64,000 nucleotides of DNA, from positions 62,001-126,000 of the forward strand of contig CAWKKJ010000001.1 in NCBI GenBank assembly GCA_963850205.1, read 5' to 3'. Of the stretch, positions 1-9,838 are shown piece after piece. This DNA is from JACVRW01 sp963850205. GTDB taxonomy: Bacteria > Actinomycetota > Thermoleophilia > Solirubrobacterales > Thermoleophilaceae. Position numbers and translations under genes: made by a program. Below the pieces are notes generated by a model, which ran no database searches, was not told the DNA's origin, and saw only the letters and a program-made list of their open reading frames with translations. Each line of letters starts with the position of its first letter. Within the stretch, counting starts at the first letter, position 1.

Positions 1-929
1 CCTCGACGTGGTGCCCGGGCACACCGAGCAGTTCATCCCGCGAATCGACGGCGACCGCCTCTACGGGCGCGGCGCCTACGACATGAAGGGCGGCCTGGCC
101 GCGATGATGGCCGCGCTCCACGACCTGGGCAACCAGGACGCCGTGCGGGTGCACTTCGTCTGCGTGGCCGACGAGGAGTCCGAGGAGATCGACCAGCGGG
201 CCTCGGACTACCTGGTCGAGCAGGGCTACCTGGGCGACTTCGCCATCACGGGCGAGCCCACCAACCTCCACATCGGCATCCAGGCCAAGGGGGTGCTGCA
301 TGCTGCGGATCGAGGTCAGCGGCTACGCCGCCCACGGCTCGACGCCCTGGGTGGGCGACAACGCCGTGCTCAAGGCGGTCGACGTCTTCCGCAGCATCGA
401 GTCGCTGCCCTTTGCCCGCGAGTCCTCCGACCTCTTCGACCGGCCCTCGATCAACCTGGGCCGCATCCTGGGCGGCGACGCGGTGAACAAGGTGCCGGAC
501 GTGTGCGTGATCGACGTCGACGTCCGCTACCTGCCGGGTCAGGACCCCGGGGAGATCCAGGCCGCCATCGAGGCCATGGACGACGTCCGCGTGGTCAAGA
601 CCTTCATGCGCAAGCCGGCGATCGTCAGGCGCGACGACCCCTTCGTCCAGGCACTGGGCACGGCCATAGAGAGGGTCGCGGCGCCCGAGAGCGAACGCCT
701 GGGGGTGGGCCGCGACGGCGCATCGGACGCGATCTCCTTTCTGGAGGCGGGCATTCCCGCAGTGGAGTGCGGCCCGGTGGGCGACGGCCATCACGGTCCC
801 GCGGAGTGGGTTTCGATCCGGTCCCTCGGCCAATATCGGCAGGCGCTGGTGGAGTTCGTGAAGCTGCTGCCGGCCCGCCTGGCGGGCGAAGAGACCGACG
901 ACGACGACCGGCGCCTGCGGATCGCCTGA
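1..929 (+). CDS. M20-family metallo-amidohydrolase (5' partial, frameshifted)
   Basis: Metal-dependent amidase of the ArgE/DapE/CPG2 family, cytoplasmic. The first codons read LDVVPGHTEQF, the HxD metal region whose His lies before the window; GRGAYDMKGG carries the bridging Asp, ADEES the catalytic Glu pair, and GHHGP near the end the last His ligand. The dimerisation domain follows SGYAAHGSTP. The frame shifts by +1 near base 293-300; dropping one c before ATGCTGCGG joins KGVL to MLRIEV, so this looks like a sequencing insertion. Its TGA overlaps the ATG of the next gene. The family covers succinyl-diaminopimelate, acetylornithine and acyl-amino-acid substrates and the sequence does not decide among them. 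Confidence 0.85.
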
Positions 930-2407
930 TGTTCGACGACATTCCCCGCCCCGGATTGTGGAAGCGCCTCTTGGTGGGCGCCGTGCTGGTGGTCTTCGCG
1001 GCCGCGGGAGCCACCGCGGTGGCGGCCTTCCGTGAGATCGACAAGGTGGTGGAGGCGCTCGAGCTGGGGCCGGAGCTGAAGCTGGGCAAGGAGCTGGCCG
1101 AGACTGACCCGGGCAAGCCGCAGACGCTGATGATCCTGGGCTCCGACCGCCGGCCCAACAGGAACCTCGAGGGCGCCGGGGGACGGGGCGACGCCCGCTC
1201 CGACACGATCATGCTCGTTCGCCTGAACCCGGACAAGGACGCCATCGCGCTCATGTCGCTGCCCCGCGACCTGAAGGTGGAGATCCCGGGGATCGGCACC
1301 GAGAAGATCAACGCGGCCTACGACTACGGCGGGCCGAAGCTCACCCTCAGGACCGTGAAGCGGCTCCTCGGTATCGGCATCAACCACGTGATCAACGTGG
1401 ACTTCGGCGGCTTCTGGCGGGCGGTCAACGCCATCGGCTGCGTGTACGCCGACATCGACCGGCGCTACTACAACGACAGCGCCGAGTACACCTACATCGA
1501 CGTCCAGGCCGGCTACCAGCGGATGTGCGGGCGCAAGGCGCTCCAGTACGTGCGCTTCCGCCACGAGGACAACGACCTCGTGCGCTCGGCCCGCCAGCAG
1601 GACTTCCTACGTGTGGCCAAGCAGCAGGTGGCCACCTCCGAGCTGATCAGCAAGAGCGACCGGCTGATGCGGATCTTCGGCAGGAACACCTCCACCGACT
1701 CCGGCCTGCGCTCGCGCTCCGAGGTGCTGCGGCTGCTCAAGCTGGCCCTGGGCACGGCCGACCTGCCGGTCCGCGAGGTGCACTTCGAGGGCCAGGTCGG
1801 GCCGAGCTACGTGGAGGCCAGCAACGAGCAGGTGCAGGCGCTCGTCCAGGAGTTCCTCCAGGTCGAGGACATCGCCCGGCCCGCGGGGCAAGATCAAGCA
1901 GCAGCGCGGGCCGCGGCGCGAAGCGAAGGAAGAAGCGGCGAGCGCCCGAACCCGGTGGAGATGGGCCTGGAGGAGGCGCAGGTGTTCGGAGAGGAGCAGG
2001 CGCTGGCGGCGATCGAGGCCGGCGCCGGCGGCTCGCTGCCGGTGCTCTACCCGACCCTGCGGCTGGGGGGCTCGGTGTACATCGACACCCCGCGCGTCTA
2101 CAAGATCCGGGGTGAGGACGGCAAGCGCTACGGCGCCTACCGGATGGTCCTCCGCCGCAGCCTGGCGGCGGTGGGCGAGTACTACGGGGTCCAGGGCCTC
2201 ACCTGGAAGGACCCGCCGATCCTGAGGGACCCAACCGAGGTCCGCAGGATCGGCCGGCGCGAGTACGAGCTCCACTACGACGGCGACCGCCTGCGCCTGA
2301 TCGCCTGGCGCACCCCCAAGGCCGTCTACTGGATCTCCAACACCCTGCTGCTCACGCTGACCGAGCGCCAGATGATCGCCATCGCCCGCTCGGCCCGCGG
2401 CGTCTGA
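929..2407 (+). CDS. LytR-CpsA-Psr (LCP) family cell-wall polymer transferase
   Basis: 492-residue membrane protein. One N-terminal transmembrane helix (about residues 11-35) precedes an extracytoplasmic LCP domain (about 65-250) with the family motifs ILGSDRR, ARSDTIMLVRL, LPRDLKVEIPG and KINAAYDYGG; the Asp and Arg residues of these motifs bind the pyrophosphate lipid in known LCP enzymes. The family moves polyprenyl-phosphate-linked glycopolymers onto peptidoglycan. It starts on an ATG overlapping the stop of the M20 gene and is followed by nucleotide-sugar genes, which fits attachment of a secondary wall polymer. The C-terminal 200 residues are not a domain I recognise. Confidence 0.85.
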   Translation: MFDDIPRPGLWKRLLVGAVLVVFAAAGATAVAAFREIDKVVEALELGPELKLGKELAETDPGKPQTLMILGSDRRPNRNLEGAGGRGDARSDTIMLVRLNPDKDAIALMSLPRDLKVEIPGIGTEKINAAYDYGGPKLTLRTVKRLLGIGINHVINVDFGGFWRAVNAIGCVYADIDRRYYNDSAEYTYIDVQAGYQRMCGRKALQYVRFRHEDNDLVRSARQQDFLRVAKQQVATSELISKSDRLMRIFGRNTSTDSGLRSRSEVLRLLKLALGTADLPVREVHFEGQVGPSYVEASNEQVQALVQEFLQVEDIARPAGQDQAAARAAARSEGRSGERPNPVEMGLEEAQVFGEEQALAAIEAGAGGSLPVLYPTLRLGGSVYIDTPRVYKIRGEDGKRYGAYRMVLRRSLAAVGEYYGVQGLTWKDPPILRDPTEVRRIGRREYELHYDGDRLRLIAWRTPKAVYWISNTLLLTLTERQMIAIARSARGV

Positions 2408-2432
2408 CCGGCCGATAGCCTCCCCGCCTCGC

Positions 2433-3707
2433 ATGCCTGAGAGGGAACCGATAGGCGTGATCGGCGTCGGCTGGGTGGGCCTCGTCACCGCCGCCTGCTT
2501 CGCCGAGCTGGGGCATGAGGTGTGGGCCCGCGACATCCTGCCCGACAAGGTGGCGTCGCTGGCCCGGGGCGAGGTGCCCATCCACGAGCCCGGCCTGCCG
2601 GAGCTGGTGACAAAGCACGCGTCCCGGCTGCACTTCACCACCGACATGGCCGAGGTGCTCGAGCACACCCGGCTGCTGTTCGTGGCCGTGGACACACCTC
2701 CCACCTACTCCGGCGACGCCGACCTCTCCCGCGTGGAGGCGGTGATCGCCGACCTGGGCGAGTCGGGCGACCACGCGCTGGTCATGAAGAGCACCGTGCC
2801 GGTGGGCACCGGGCGCTCGATCCAACGCCGCAGGGAGGGCCTCGGCTACGTCTCCAACCCGGAGTTCCTCCAGGAGGGCAGCGCGGTGGAGGACTTCATG
2901 CGCCCCGACCGGGTCGTCATCGGCGCCGACCCCGAGTCCGAGGAGTTCGCCGACCGGGTGGAGCAGCTCTACGCGCCCCTCGACGCCCCCTCGGTGCGCA
3001 CCGACGTGGCCTCGGCGGAGATGATCAAGCTGGCCTCCAACGCCTTCCTGGCCACCAAGATCAGCTTCATCAACGAGATCGCCAACGTGTCGGAGGAGCT
3101 GGGCGCCGACGTGTCCGAGGTGGCCCGCGGGATGGGGCTGGACGACCGCATCGGCCCGAAGTTCCTGCGGGCGGGCATTGGCTATGGCGGCAGCTGTTTT
3201 CCGAAGGATGTCCAGGCCCTCAAGCAGCTCGCCGGCAACAGCGGCTATCACTTCCAGCTGCTCACCTCGGTCATCGAGGTCAACGAGCTGCAGAAGCGGC
3301 GCACCATCGGGAAGCTGCAGAAGCACCTGGGGCCGCTCGTGGGGAAGACGATCGCCCTGCTCGGCGTGGCCTTCAAGCCCAACACCGACGACATCCGCGA
3401 GGCCACGAGCCTGGTGCTCGCCGGGCGGCTCGCGGGCGAGGGCGCGACCGTGCGAGTGTACGACCCGGTGGCGGCGCAGAAGGCCGACTCGATGCTGGCC
3501 GGGGCGCACGTCTCGGCGTCCCCGCTGGAGGCCCTGGACGGAGCGGACGGCGTGGTGCTGGTCACCGAGTGGCCCGAGTTCCGGGAGATCGACTGGGAGG
3601 AGGCGGCCGGGCGGATGCGCGTCCCCCTCGTGATCGACGGGCGCAACTTCCTCGACCGGGACGCCCTGGTGGCGGCCGGCTTCACCTACGAGGGCATCGG
3701 GCGCTGA
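2433..3707 (+). CDS. UDP-glucose/GDP-mannose 6-dehydrogenase family protein
   Basis: 424 residues, the usual length. NAD Rossmann motif GVGWVGL at about residues 10-16, the middle dehydrogenase domain, and the signature GGSCFPKD with the nucleophilic Cys at residue 255, followed by the C-terminal UDP-binding domain (NTDDIREA). It oxidises a nucleotide sugar at C6 twice, using two NAD, most likely UDP-glucose to UDP-glucuronate; UDP-N-acetyl-mannosamine is the alternative. A TAGCCT hexamer at 2416-2421 sits 11 bases before the ATG. The stop overlaps the start of the pyrophosphorylase gene. UDP-glucose could come from the uridylyltransferase at 12.0 kb. Confidence 0.9.
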   Translation: MPEREPIGVIGVGWVGLVTAACFAELGHEVWARDILPDKVASLARGEVPIHEPGLPELVTKHASRLHFTTDMAEVLEHTRLLFVAVDTPPTYSGDADLSRVEAVIADLGESGDHALVMKSTVPVGTGRSIQRRREGLGYVSNPEFLQEGSAVEDFMRPDRVVIGADPESEEFADRVEQLYAPLDAPSVRTDVASAEMIKLASNAFLATKISFINEIANVSEELGADVSEVARGMGLDDRIGPKFLRAGIGYGGSCFPKDVQALKQLAGNSGYHFQLLTSVIEVNELQKRRTIGKLQKHLGPLVGKTIALLGVAFKPNTDDIREATSLVLAGRLAGEGATVRVYDPVAAQKADSMLAGAHVSASPLEALDGADGVVLVTEWPEFREIDWEEAAGRMRVPLVIDGRNFLDRDALVAAGFTYEGIGR

Positions 3708-4789
3708 TGCAGGCCCTGGTGCTCGCCGGGGGCGAGGGGACGCGGCTTCGCCCGCTCACCTACACCACCCCCAAGCCGGTGATGCCGCTGGCCGGCCGGC
3801 CGTTTCTGACCTTCATGCTCGACTGGGCCCGCAGCCACGGGGTGGACGAGGTGATCCTCTCCTGCGGCTTCATGTCCGACGGGGTGCGGCGGGTCCTGGG
3901 CGACATCTACGACGGCATGCGCCTGCGCTACGTGATCGAGGAGGAGCCGCTCGGCACCGCCGGCCCGGTGCGGCTGGCCTACGACGGCGGGCTGCTCGAG
4001 GACCGGCTGCTCGTGCTGAACGGCGACGTGCTCACCGACATCGACCTGACGGCGGAGCTCGAGGCCCACGAGCGAACCGGCGCGCGAGTCACGCTCGCGC
4101 TCTATCCCGTGGACGACACCTCGAGCTACGGGGTGGTCCCCACCGACGACCAGGGCCGGGTGGAGGCCTTCCTGGAGAAGAGCGCCGGCGAGGCCCCCAC
4201 CAACCGGATCAACGCCGGCGCCTACGTCGTCGAGCGCGACGTGGTGGAGGGCATAGCGTCCGGGCGGGCGGTCTCCTTCGAGCGCGAGGTCTTCCCCGCG
4301 CTGGTGGGCGACGGCCTGTACGGCCACGACGTCGAGGGATACTGGATCGATATCGGCACCCCTGCTCGCTACCTCGAGGCCACCTGGGACCTGCTCGCCG
4401 GGCGGGTGCGCTCGAAGCTTCCGCCCCGCGACGAGACGGGATCGCTGATCTACGCGGGCTGCCTGACCTCCGGAGCGCACATCGGTCCCCAGAGCGTCCT
4501 GGGCAAGAGCTGCTCGGTGGGCACCGACGCCCGGGTGGAGCGCTCGGTGCTCCACGACCGCGTGCTGGTGGCCGCCGACGCCGCCCTGACCGAGGCCGTG
4601 CTGGCCGGCGGCGCGCGGGTGGGCGAGCGGGCCCGGGTGGAGCCGGGCGCGGTCATCGGCGCCGGGGCCTGGGTGGGGCAGGAGGCGGTGGTGGGCACCG
4701 AGGCCCGGCTCGATCCGGGCGTGCGGGTGGCGGCCGGAACTCATGTCGAGCAGGGCACGCTGGTCTCGACCCCGGAGGGCGTGCGGTGA
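3707..4789 (+). CDS. NDP-sugar pyrophosphorylase, probably mannose-1-phosphate guanylyltransferase
   Basis: 360 residues. N-terminal nucleotidyltransferase domain with the nucleotide-binding loop LAGGEGTRLRPLT and PKPVMPLAG (residues 5-30), EEEPLGTAG, and NGDVLTDID; the C-terminal third is rich in V-G-A hexapeptide repeats typical of a left-handed beta-helix. Size and layout match mycobacterial GDP-mannose pyrophosphorylase. The next gene, a sugar-phosphate isomerase overlapping by 4 bases, supports a mannose-1-phosphate or glucose-1-phosphate route. A glucose-1-phosphate thymidylyl- or adenylyltransferase role cannot be excluded. Confidence 0.8.
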   Translation: MQALVLAGGEGTRLRPLTYTTPKPVMPLAGRPFLTFMLDWARSHGVDEVILSCGFMSDGVRRVLGDIYDGMRLRYVIEEEPLGTAGPVRLAYDGGLLEDRLLVLNGDVLTDIDLTAELEAHERTGARVTLALYPVDDTSSYGVVPTDDQGRVEAFLEKSAGEAPTNRINAGAYVVERDVVEGIASGRAVSFEREVFPALVGDGLYGHDVEGYWIDIGTPARYLEATWDLLAGRVRSKLPPRDETGSLIYAGCLTSGAHIGPQSVLGKSCSVGTDARVERSVLHDRVLVAADAALTEAVLAGGARVGERARVEPGAVIGAGAWVGQEAVVGTEARLDPGVRVAAGTHVEQGTLVSTPEGVR

Positions 4790-5832
4790 GCGATCCGCTG
4801 AGCCGCGACGCCGTGGAGGCCGCCGATCCCGGGCGGATGCTCGAGGACGTGCTGGCCCAGCCGATCCAGCTGGGCGACGCGCTCTGGCGCGCCCAGTCGG
4901 CCGGGGTGCCCGCCCACGACCTGCCCGGCGGGCTGGTGGTCTGCGGCATGGGCGGCTCGGCGATCGGCGGCGACCTGGCCGCCGCGGGACTGGGCGACCG
5001 CGCGACCCGGCCGATCGCCACGGTGCGCGGCTACGCGCTCGAGTCGTGGGCCTCGCCGGACACGCTGGTGCTGTGCTCGAGCTACTCGGGAGATACCGAG
5101 GAGACGCTCGCCTGCTTCGAGGCCGCCGGGGCCGTGGGCGCAGAGCGCGCGGTTCTCACCACGGGCGGCGCGCTCGCCCAGGCGGCGCGAGAGGAGGGGG
5201 CCCCGGTGATCGGAGCTCCGGCCGGGATGCAGCCGCGCGCGGCCGTGCTCTACATGACGATCGGCGCGCTGGAGTGCGCCGCCATGGCCGGGGCGGCGCC
5301 CGCGATCCACTCCGAGATCGACGCCGCCGGCGCGCTGCTGGGCGATCTCGTGGCCGAGTGGGGGCCGGACGCTCCCGAGGACAGCCTGGCCAAGCGAATC
5401 GCCCATGAGCTCCGGGGCACGGTGCCGGTGGTGCACGGCGCCGGGCCCAGCGTGGCGCCGGCCCTTCGCTGGAAGACCCAGATCAACGAGAACGCCGAGG
5501 CGGCCGCCTTCGCCTCCCAGCTGCCGGAGGCCGATCACAACGAGATCTGCGGCTGGGAACGGGGGCGGGCCACGGCTCCGTTCTCCGCCGTCTTCCTCGA
5601 GGATCCCGACCAGCACCCGCGGGTCCGGCGCCGGATCGAGCTCACTGCGGCCGAGGCCGAGCGCTCGGGGGCCCCGGCCATCCGGGTGCTGGCGCGCGGC
5701 GACAGCCGCCTGGAGCGAGTGCTGTCGCTGGTGCTGCTGGGCGACCTGGTGAGCGTCTACCTCGCGGTGCTGGAGGGGGTCGACCCGCTGGCGGTCGAGG
5801 CCATCGGCCGCCTCAAGAGCGCGCTGGACTGA
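4786..5832 (+). CDS. bifunctional phosphoglucose/phosphomannose isomerase (SIS domain)
   Basis: 348 residues, starting on a GTG that overlaps the previous stop (GTGA). Two SIS domains: the first with VVCGMGGSAIGGDL and CSSYSGDTEETL, the second with VVHGAGPS and the isomerase signature around NENAEAAAF and EADHNEI. Interconverts glucose-6-, fructose-6- and mannose-6-phosphate in the cytoplasm. As the last gene of the nucleotide-sugar run it feeds mannose-6-phosphate toward GDP-mannose. Its 3' end overlaps the convergent AHSA1 gene by 76 bases. Confidence 0.85.
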   Translation: MSDPLSRDAVEAADPGRMLEDVLAQPIQLGDALWRAQSAGVPAHDLPGGLVVCGMGGSAIGGDLAAAGLGDRATRPIATVRGYALESWASPDTLVLCSSYSGDTEETLACFEAAGAVGAERAVLTTGGALAQAAREEGAPVIGAPAGMQPRAAVLYMTIGALECAAMAGAAPAIHSEIDAAGALLGDLVAEWGPDAPEDSLAKRIAHELRGTVPVVHGAGPSVAPALRWKTQINENAEAAAFASQLPEADHNEICGWERGRATAPFSAVFLEDPDQHPRVRRRIELTAAEAERSGAPAIRVLARGDSRLERVLSLVLLGDLVSVYLAVLEGVDPLAVEAIGRLKSALD

Positions 5833-6353
5833 CCGTTCGCGGCGTACTCCCGCTGCCGGCGCTCGATAGCGGCGTCGTCCGGCTTCGTCGTGGAGCCGCG
5901 GTCGAGCAGCTCGGCGAGCTGGTCGAGGCAGAAGTGGTAGCCGGCCGCCGGATCGATGGCGTCGATCTCGGGATCCCCGAGCCACGTGGTGAAGGTCAGG
6001 TGCGTCCCGTCCCCGGCGGGGTCGAGCTCCCAGCGCAGGAGGTCCACGTCCCAGGTCCACTCGAACACGCTCGGCGGCTCCCACACGCGGATCTCGCCGT
6101 GCATGACCGTCGGCCCGTCGATGCGATCGCCGTAGCGCTCGATGGTCTCGGGCCAGAAGGGCAGCTCGAGGGTCGCGCCCTGCACGCCGCTCGCCCACCA
6201 GGTCCGCGGGCATCCAGTGGCGCAGGTGCTCGGACTCGGTGAGCGCGCGCCAGACCTTCTCCGGGGGTGGTCGAGCCGGCGCTCGTAGCGCAGGACCCAG
6301 CGGTCGTCGTCGCCACGGCTGATCGTGCCCAGCGGTTGGTCGTGCAGCTCCAT
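5757..6353 (-). CDS. SRPBCC/AHSA1-domain protein (two compensating frameshifts)
   Basis: About 198 codons. The fold is recognised from DRWVLRYERRLDHP, then ELPFWPETIERY, PSVFEWTWDVDLLRWEL and GTHLTFTTWL. Between bases about 6210 and 6280 the reading frame is wrong: another frame reads PPEKVWRALTESEHLRHWMPADL, the conserved AHSA1 segment. One C is missing from a C-run near 6270 and one base is extra near 6205, so the ends stay in frame. It lies 5 bases after the ArsR gene, a pairing very common for AHSA1 proteins; the pair probably senses stress or a ligand, but the ligand is unknown. The stop lies inside the convergent isomerase gene, and the true end may be earlier. Confidence 0.7.
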   Translation of the reverse strand: MELHDQPLGTISRGDDDRWVLRYERRLDHPRRRSGARSPSPSTCATGCPRTWWASGVQGATLELPFWPETIERYGDRIDGPTVMHGEIRVWEPPSVFEWTWDVDLLRWELDPAGDGTHLTFTTWLGDPEIDAIDPAAGYHFCLDQLAELLDRGSTTKPDDAAIERRQREYAANGQSSALLRRPMASTASGSTPSSTAR

Positions 6354-6358
6354 TGCGG

Positions 6359-6670
6359 TCAGTCCTCCATCTCGTCGAGGTGATGTTCCAGGGCATCCAG
6401 CCGCTTCGCCCAGATCCGCCGGTACGGCTCGAGCCAGGCGTCCAGCTCCAGGAGCGGCTCCAGGCGCAGGCCGTACAGGCGCCTTTGCGCGTCGGCGCGC
6501 ATGGCGACGAGACCCGCCTCCCGGAGCGCCTTGAGGTGCTTGGACGCGCTCGGCTGCGCGATCTCCAGCGCGTGCGCGACCTCGCCCACGGGCCGTTCGC
6601 CATCACGTAGGAGCTCGAGGATCCGGCGCCGGCTCGGCTCGGCCAGGGCGGTAAGGGTGGCTGCCTCCAT
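6359..6670 (-). CDS. ArsR-family winged-helix repressor
   Basis: 103 residues from the ATG at 6670. Typical ArsR winged helix: LTALAEPSRRRILELL, then the recognition helix in IAQPSASKHLKALREAGLV and the wing DAQRRLYGLR. No Cys is present, so it is not a classical metal-thiolate sensor. The start is chosen because TATAGG (minus strand, 6685-6680) stands 9 bases upstream, a leaderless arrangement seen elsewhere in the window. Inverted repeats over this promoter are probable self-operators. It is co-transcribed with the AHSA1 gene and divergent from the MerR-ahcY pair. Confidence 0.85.
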   Translation of the reverse strand: MEAATLTALAEPSRRRILELLRDGERPVGEVAHALEIAQPSASKHLKALREAGLVAMRADAQRRLYGLRLEPLLELDAWLEPYRRIWAKRLDALEHHLDEMED

Positions 6671-6671
6671 C

Positions 6672-6701
6672 GCTATATACCTATAGCAGAATATTCCTGC
6701 T
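6672..6701. promoter_or_regulatory. paired inverted repeats in the arsR promoter (candidate ArsR operator)
   Basis: GCTATA and TATAGC form a perfect 6-base inverted repeat with a 4-base spacer at 6672-6687. A second repeat, AGCAG and CTGCT with the spacer AATATTC, overlaps it at 6685-6701. Both cover the presumed -10 of arsR. ArsR proteins bind such short dyads, so self-repression is likely; binding is inferred. Confidence 0.55.
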
Positions 6702-6733
6702 CGCGCATGTAGACGCCGCCGGACGCGGCGCAA

Positions 6734-6759
6734 AACCTTGACACGATCGTGGTAAGGTT
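6734..6759. promoter_or_regulatory. 26-base near-perfect palindrome before the MerR gene (candidate MerR operator)
   Basis: The half-sites are AACCTT-ga-CACG and CGTG-gt-AAGGTT around a central AT: 10 of 12 base pairs match. The layout resembles operators of CueR/HmrR-type MerR regulators (ACCTTnnC...GnnAAGGT). It lies 11 bases before the start of the MerR gene. A TTGACA (6738-6743) lies inside the left half-site. Confidence 0.6.
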
Positions 6760-6770
6760 GCCCGGTCGCC

Positions 6771-7150
6771 ATGGAGGGGCTCACCATCAACGAGGCCGCG
6801 GAGACGACCGGCTGGTCGCCGCGAATGCTGCGCTATATCGAGAGCGCCGGGCTCATCGAGCCGCCCCGCAGCGCGTCCGGATACCGCATCTTCGGGCCGG
6901 GCGAGCTGCAGCGCCTGCGCACGCTGCGCGAGCTGCTCGCCCGCTTCGACTGCGCCCTGTCCGACGTCGCCTTCACCAAGCGCTACGCCGGCGACGCCGA
7001 GCTGCGCGCCGCCCTCGACCGCTGGTTCGAGGAGCGCCCCGAGCGGCCGGCCGGGATCGACTCGGGCGACTGGCTCAGCTGGGAGCAGGCAAAGCACGAG
7101 CGTCTGCTGGAACTGGACCCACCCCCGAAACTCACGGAGACCACTGCCGC

Positions 7151-7154
<4 letters not shown>
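6771..7154 (+). CDS. MerR-family transcriptional regulator
   Basis: 127 residues. The N-terminal MerR helix-turn-helix is clear (LTINEAAETTGWSPRMLRYIESAGLI), followed by the wing motif SGYRIFGPGELQRL. The effector part is short, has no metal-binding Cys and ends in a charged segment. The ATGA overlap with ahcY shows translational coupling, so it probably controls its own operon with S-adenosylhomocysteine hydrolase through the palindrome at 6734-6759. An effector related to the methionine/SAM cycle is an inference from context only. Confidence 0.85.
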
Positions 7155-8584
<1,430 letters not shown>

Positions 8585-8609
8585 GAAGGCGCTCCGCCCA
8601 GACATCGCC

Positions 8610-8645
8610 GATCCCGGGCTCGCCTCTCGAGGGCGGGCCCGGATC
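8610..8645. terminator. imperfect GC hairpin between the two ahcY-type genes
   Basis: GATCC-GGGC-CGCC pairs with GGCG-GCCC-GGATC across a loop of about 8 bases, with one bulge and one mismatch. No T-run follows. It could end or attenuate ahcY transcripts before the paralogue. Confidence 0.4.
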
Positions 8646-8663
8646 GACTGGGCCGAAGGTCAG

Positions 8664-9836
8664 ATGCCGGTGCTGCGCTCCATCAGGGAGCGCTTCGCCG
8701 ACCGGCAGCCGCTCGCGGGCCTGCGGGTGGCGGCCTGTCTGCATGTCACCGCCGAGACCGCCAACCTGATGCACGCGCTGGTGGCGGGAGGCGCGGAGGC
8801 GGCGCTCTGCTCGGCCAACCCGCTCACCACCCAGGACGAGGTGGCGGCGGCGCTGTCCGAGGACGGGGTGCCCGTGCAGGCCATCAGGGGCGAGGACCTC
8901 GACCGCTACGCCGCTCACGTGCAGGCGCTGGCGGACTGGGGCCCGGACGTGACCCTCGACGACGGCGCCGACCTGCTGGTGCTGCTCCACCACCGCGACG
9001 AGGCCGGCGGCCTGCGCGGAGGGGCCGAGGAGACCACCACCGGCCTGCTGCGGCTGCGGCGGCTGGAGAAGGAGGGCCGGCTCGCCTGTCCGGTGATCGC
9101 GGTCAACGAGTCGCGCACCGAGCGCACCTTCAACGACCGCTACGGCACCGGCCAGTCGGCGCTCGACGGCATCCTGCGCGCCACCAACCTGCTTCTGGCC
9201 GGGCGCACGCTGGTGCTTCTCGGTTACGGGGCCACCGGCCGAGGGATCGCCCAGCGCGCCCGCGGCGCCGGCGCGGCGGTGATCGTGTGCGAGGTCGACC
9301 CTCTGCGCGCGCTGGAGGCGCGGATGGACGGATACGACGTGTTGCCGGCGATCGAGGCCGCCGAGCGTGGCGACCTGTTCGTGACCGTCACCGGCTCGCG
9401 CTCGGTCCTGCGCCGCGAGCATCTCGAGCGGATGCGCGACGGCGCGGTGCTGGCCAACGCCGGGCACTTCGACGTCGAGATCGACCTCCACGCGCTGCGC
9501 GACCTCTCGGAGGGCCGGATCCGGCAGGTGCTGCCCCTGGTCGAGCAGTACGACCTCGGCGACCGCCGGCTCAACCTTCTGACCAGCGGCCGCGTGGTGA
9601 ATCTGGCGGCGGGGGAGGGCCACCCCGCCGCGGTCATGGACATGAGCTTCGCCAACCTCGCGCTGGCGGTCGAGCACCTGGCCCTCTCAGGCGACCGTCT
9701 GGGGCCGCGGGTGGTGGACGTCCCCCAGGAGCTGGACGAGGAGATCGCCCGTCTCAAGCTGCGCTCCCTCGGAGTGCAGATCGACGAGCTCACCCCCGAG
9801 CAGCAGGAGTACCTCAGCTCCTGGGGTTCGCCCTAG
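8664..9836 (+). CDS. AhcY-like protein of the short archaeal/Thermotoga type with altered active site
   Basis: 390 residues, lacking the insert and C-terminal Lys/Tyr tail of full-length AhcY. NAD-binding LLGYGATGRG, the family motifs CLHVTAETANL, LDDGADLLVLL, AEETTTGLLRL, ANAGHFDVEIDL and GEGHPAAVMDMSFANLAL are kept, and YGTGQS is typical of the short clade. At the segment equivalent to VTKSKFDN this protein reads RTERTFND: the catalytic Lys is Glu153, and the catalytic Asp-Asn pair is Asn157-Asp158. From what is known of the family, this should impair ordinary SAH hydrolysis. It may act on another nucleoside-homocysteine (S-inosylhomocysteine hydrolases belong to this clade) or be regulatory. 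AAGG precedes the ATG. Confidence 0.85.
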   Translation: MPVLRSIRERFADRQPLAGLRVAACLHVTAETANLMHALVAGGAEAALCSANPLTTQDEVAAALSEDGVPVQAIRGEDLDRYAAHVQALADWGPDVTLDDGADLLVLLHHRDEAGGLRGGAEETTTGLLRLRRLEKEGRLACPVIAVNESRTERTFNDRYGTGQSALDGILRATNLLLAGRTLVLLGYGATGRGIAQRARGAGAAVIVCEVDPLRALEARMDGYDVLPAIEAAERGDLFVTVTGSRSVLRREHLERMRDGAVLANAGHFDVEIDLHALRDLSEGRIRQVLPLVEQYDLGDRRLNLLTSGRVVNLAAGEGHPAAVMDMSFANLALAVEHLALSGDRLGPRVVDVPQELDEEIARLKLRSLGVQIDELTPEQQEYLSSWGSP

Positions 9837-9838
9837 AA

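Noticed and set aside
6738..6758. TTGACA followed by TAAGGT as a -35/-10 pair for merR
   Set aside because: The two hexamers are only 9 bases apart, too close for one promoter; both are better explained as parts of the 26-base palindrome.
6671..7150. SAH riboswitch upstream of ahcY
   Set aside because: merR occupies the space before ahcY, and the 100 bases before merR hold operators with no fold resembling the SAH aptamer.
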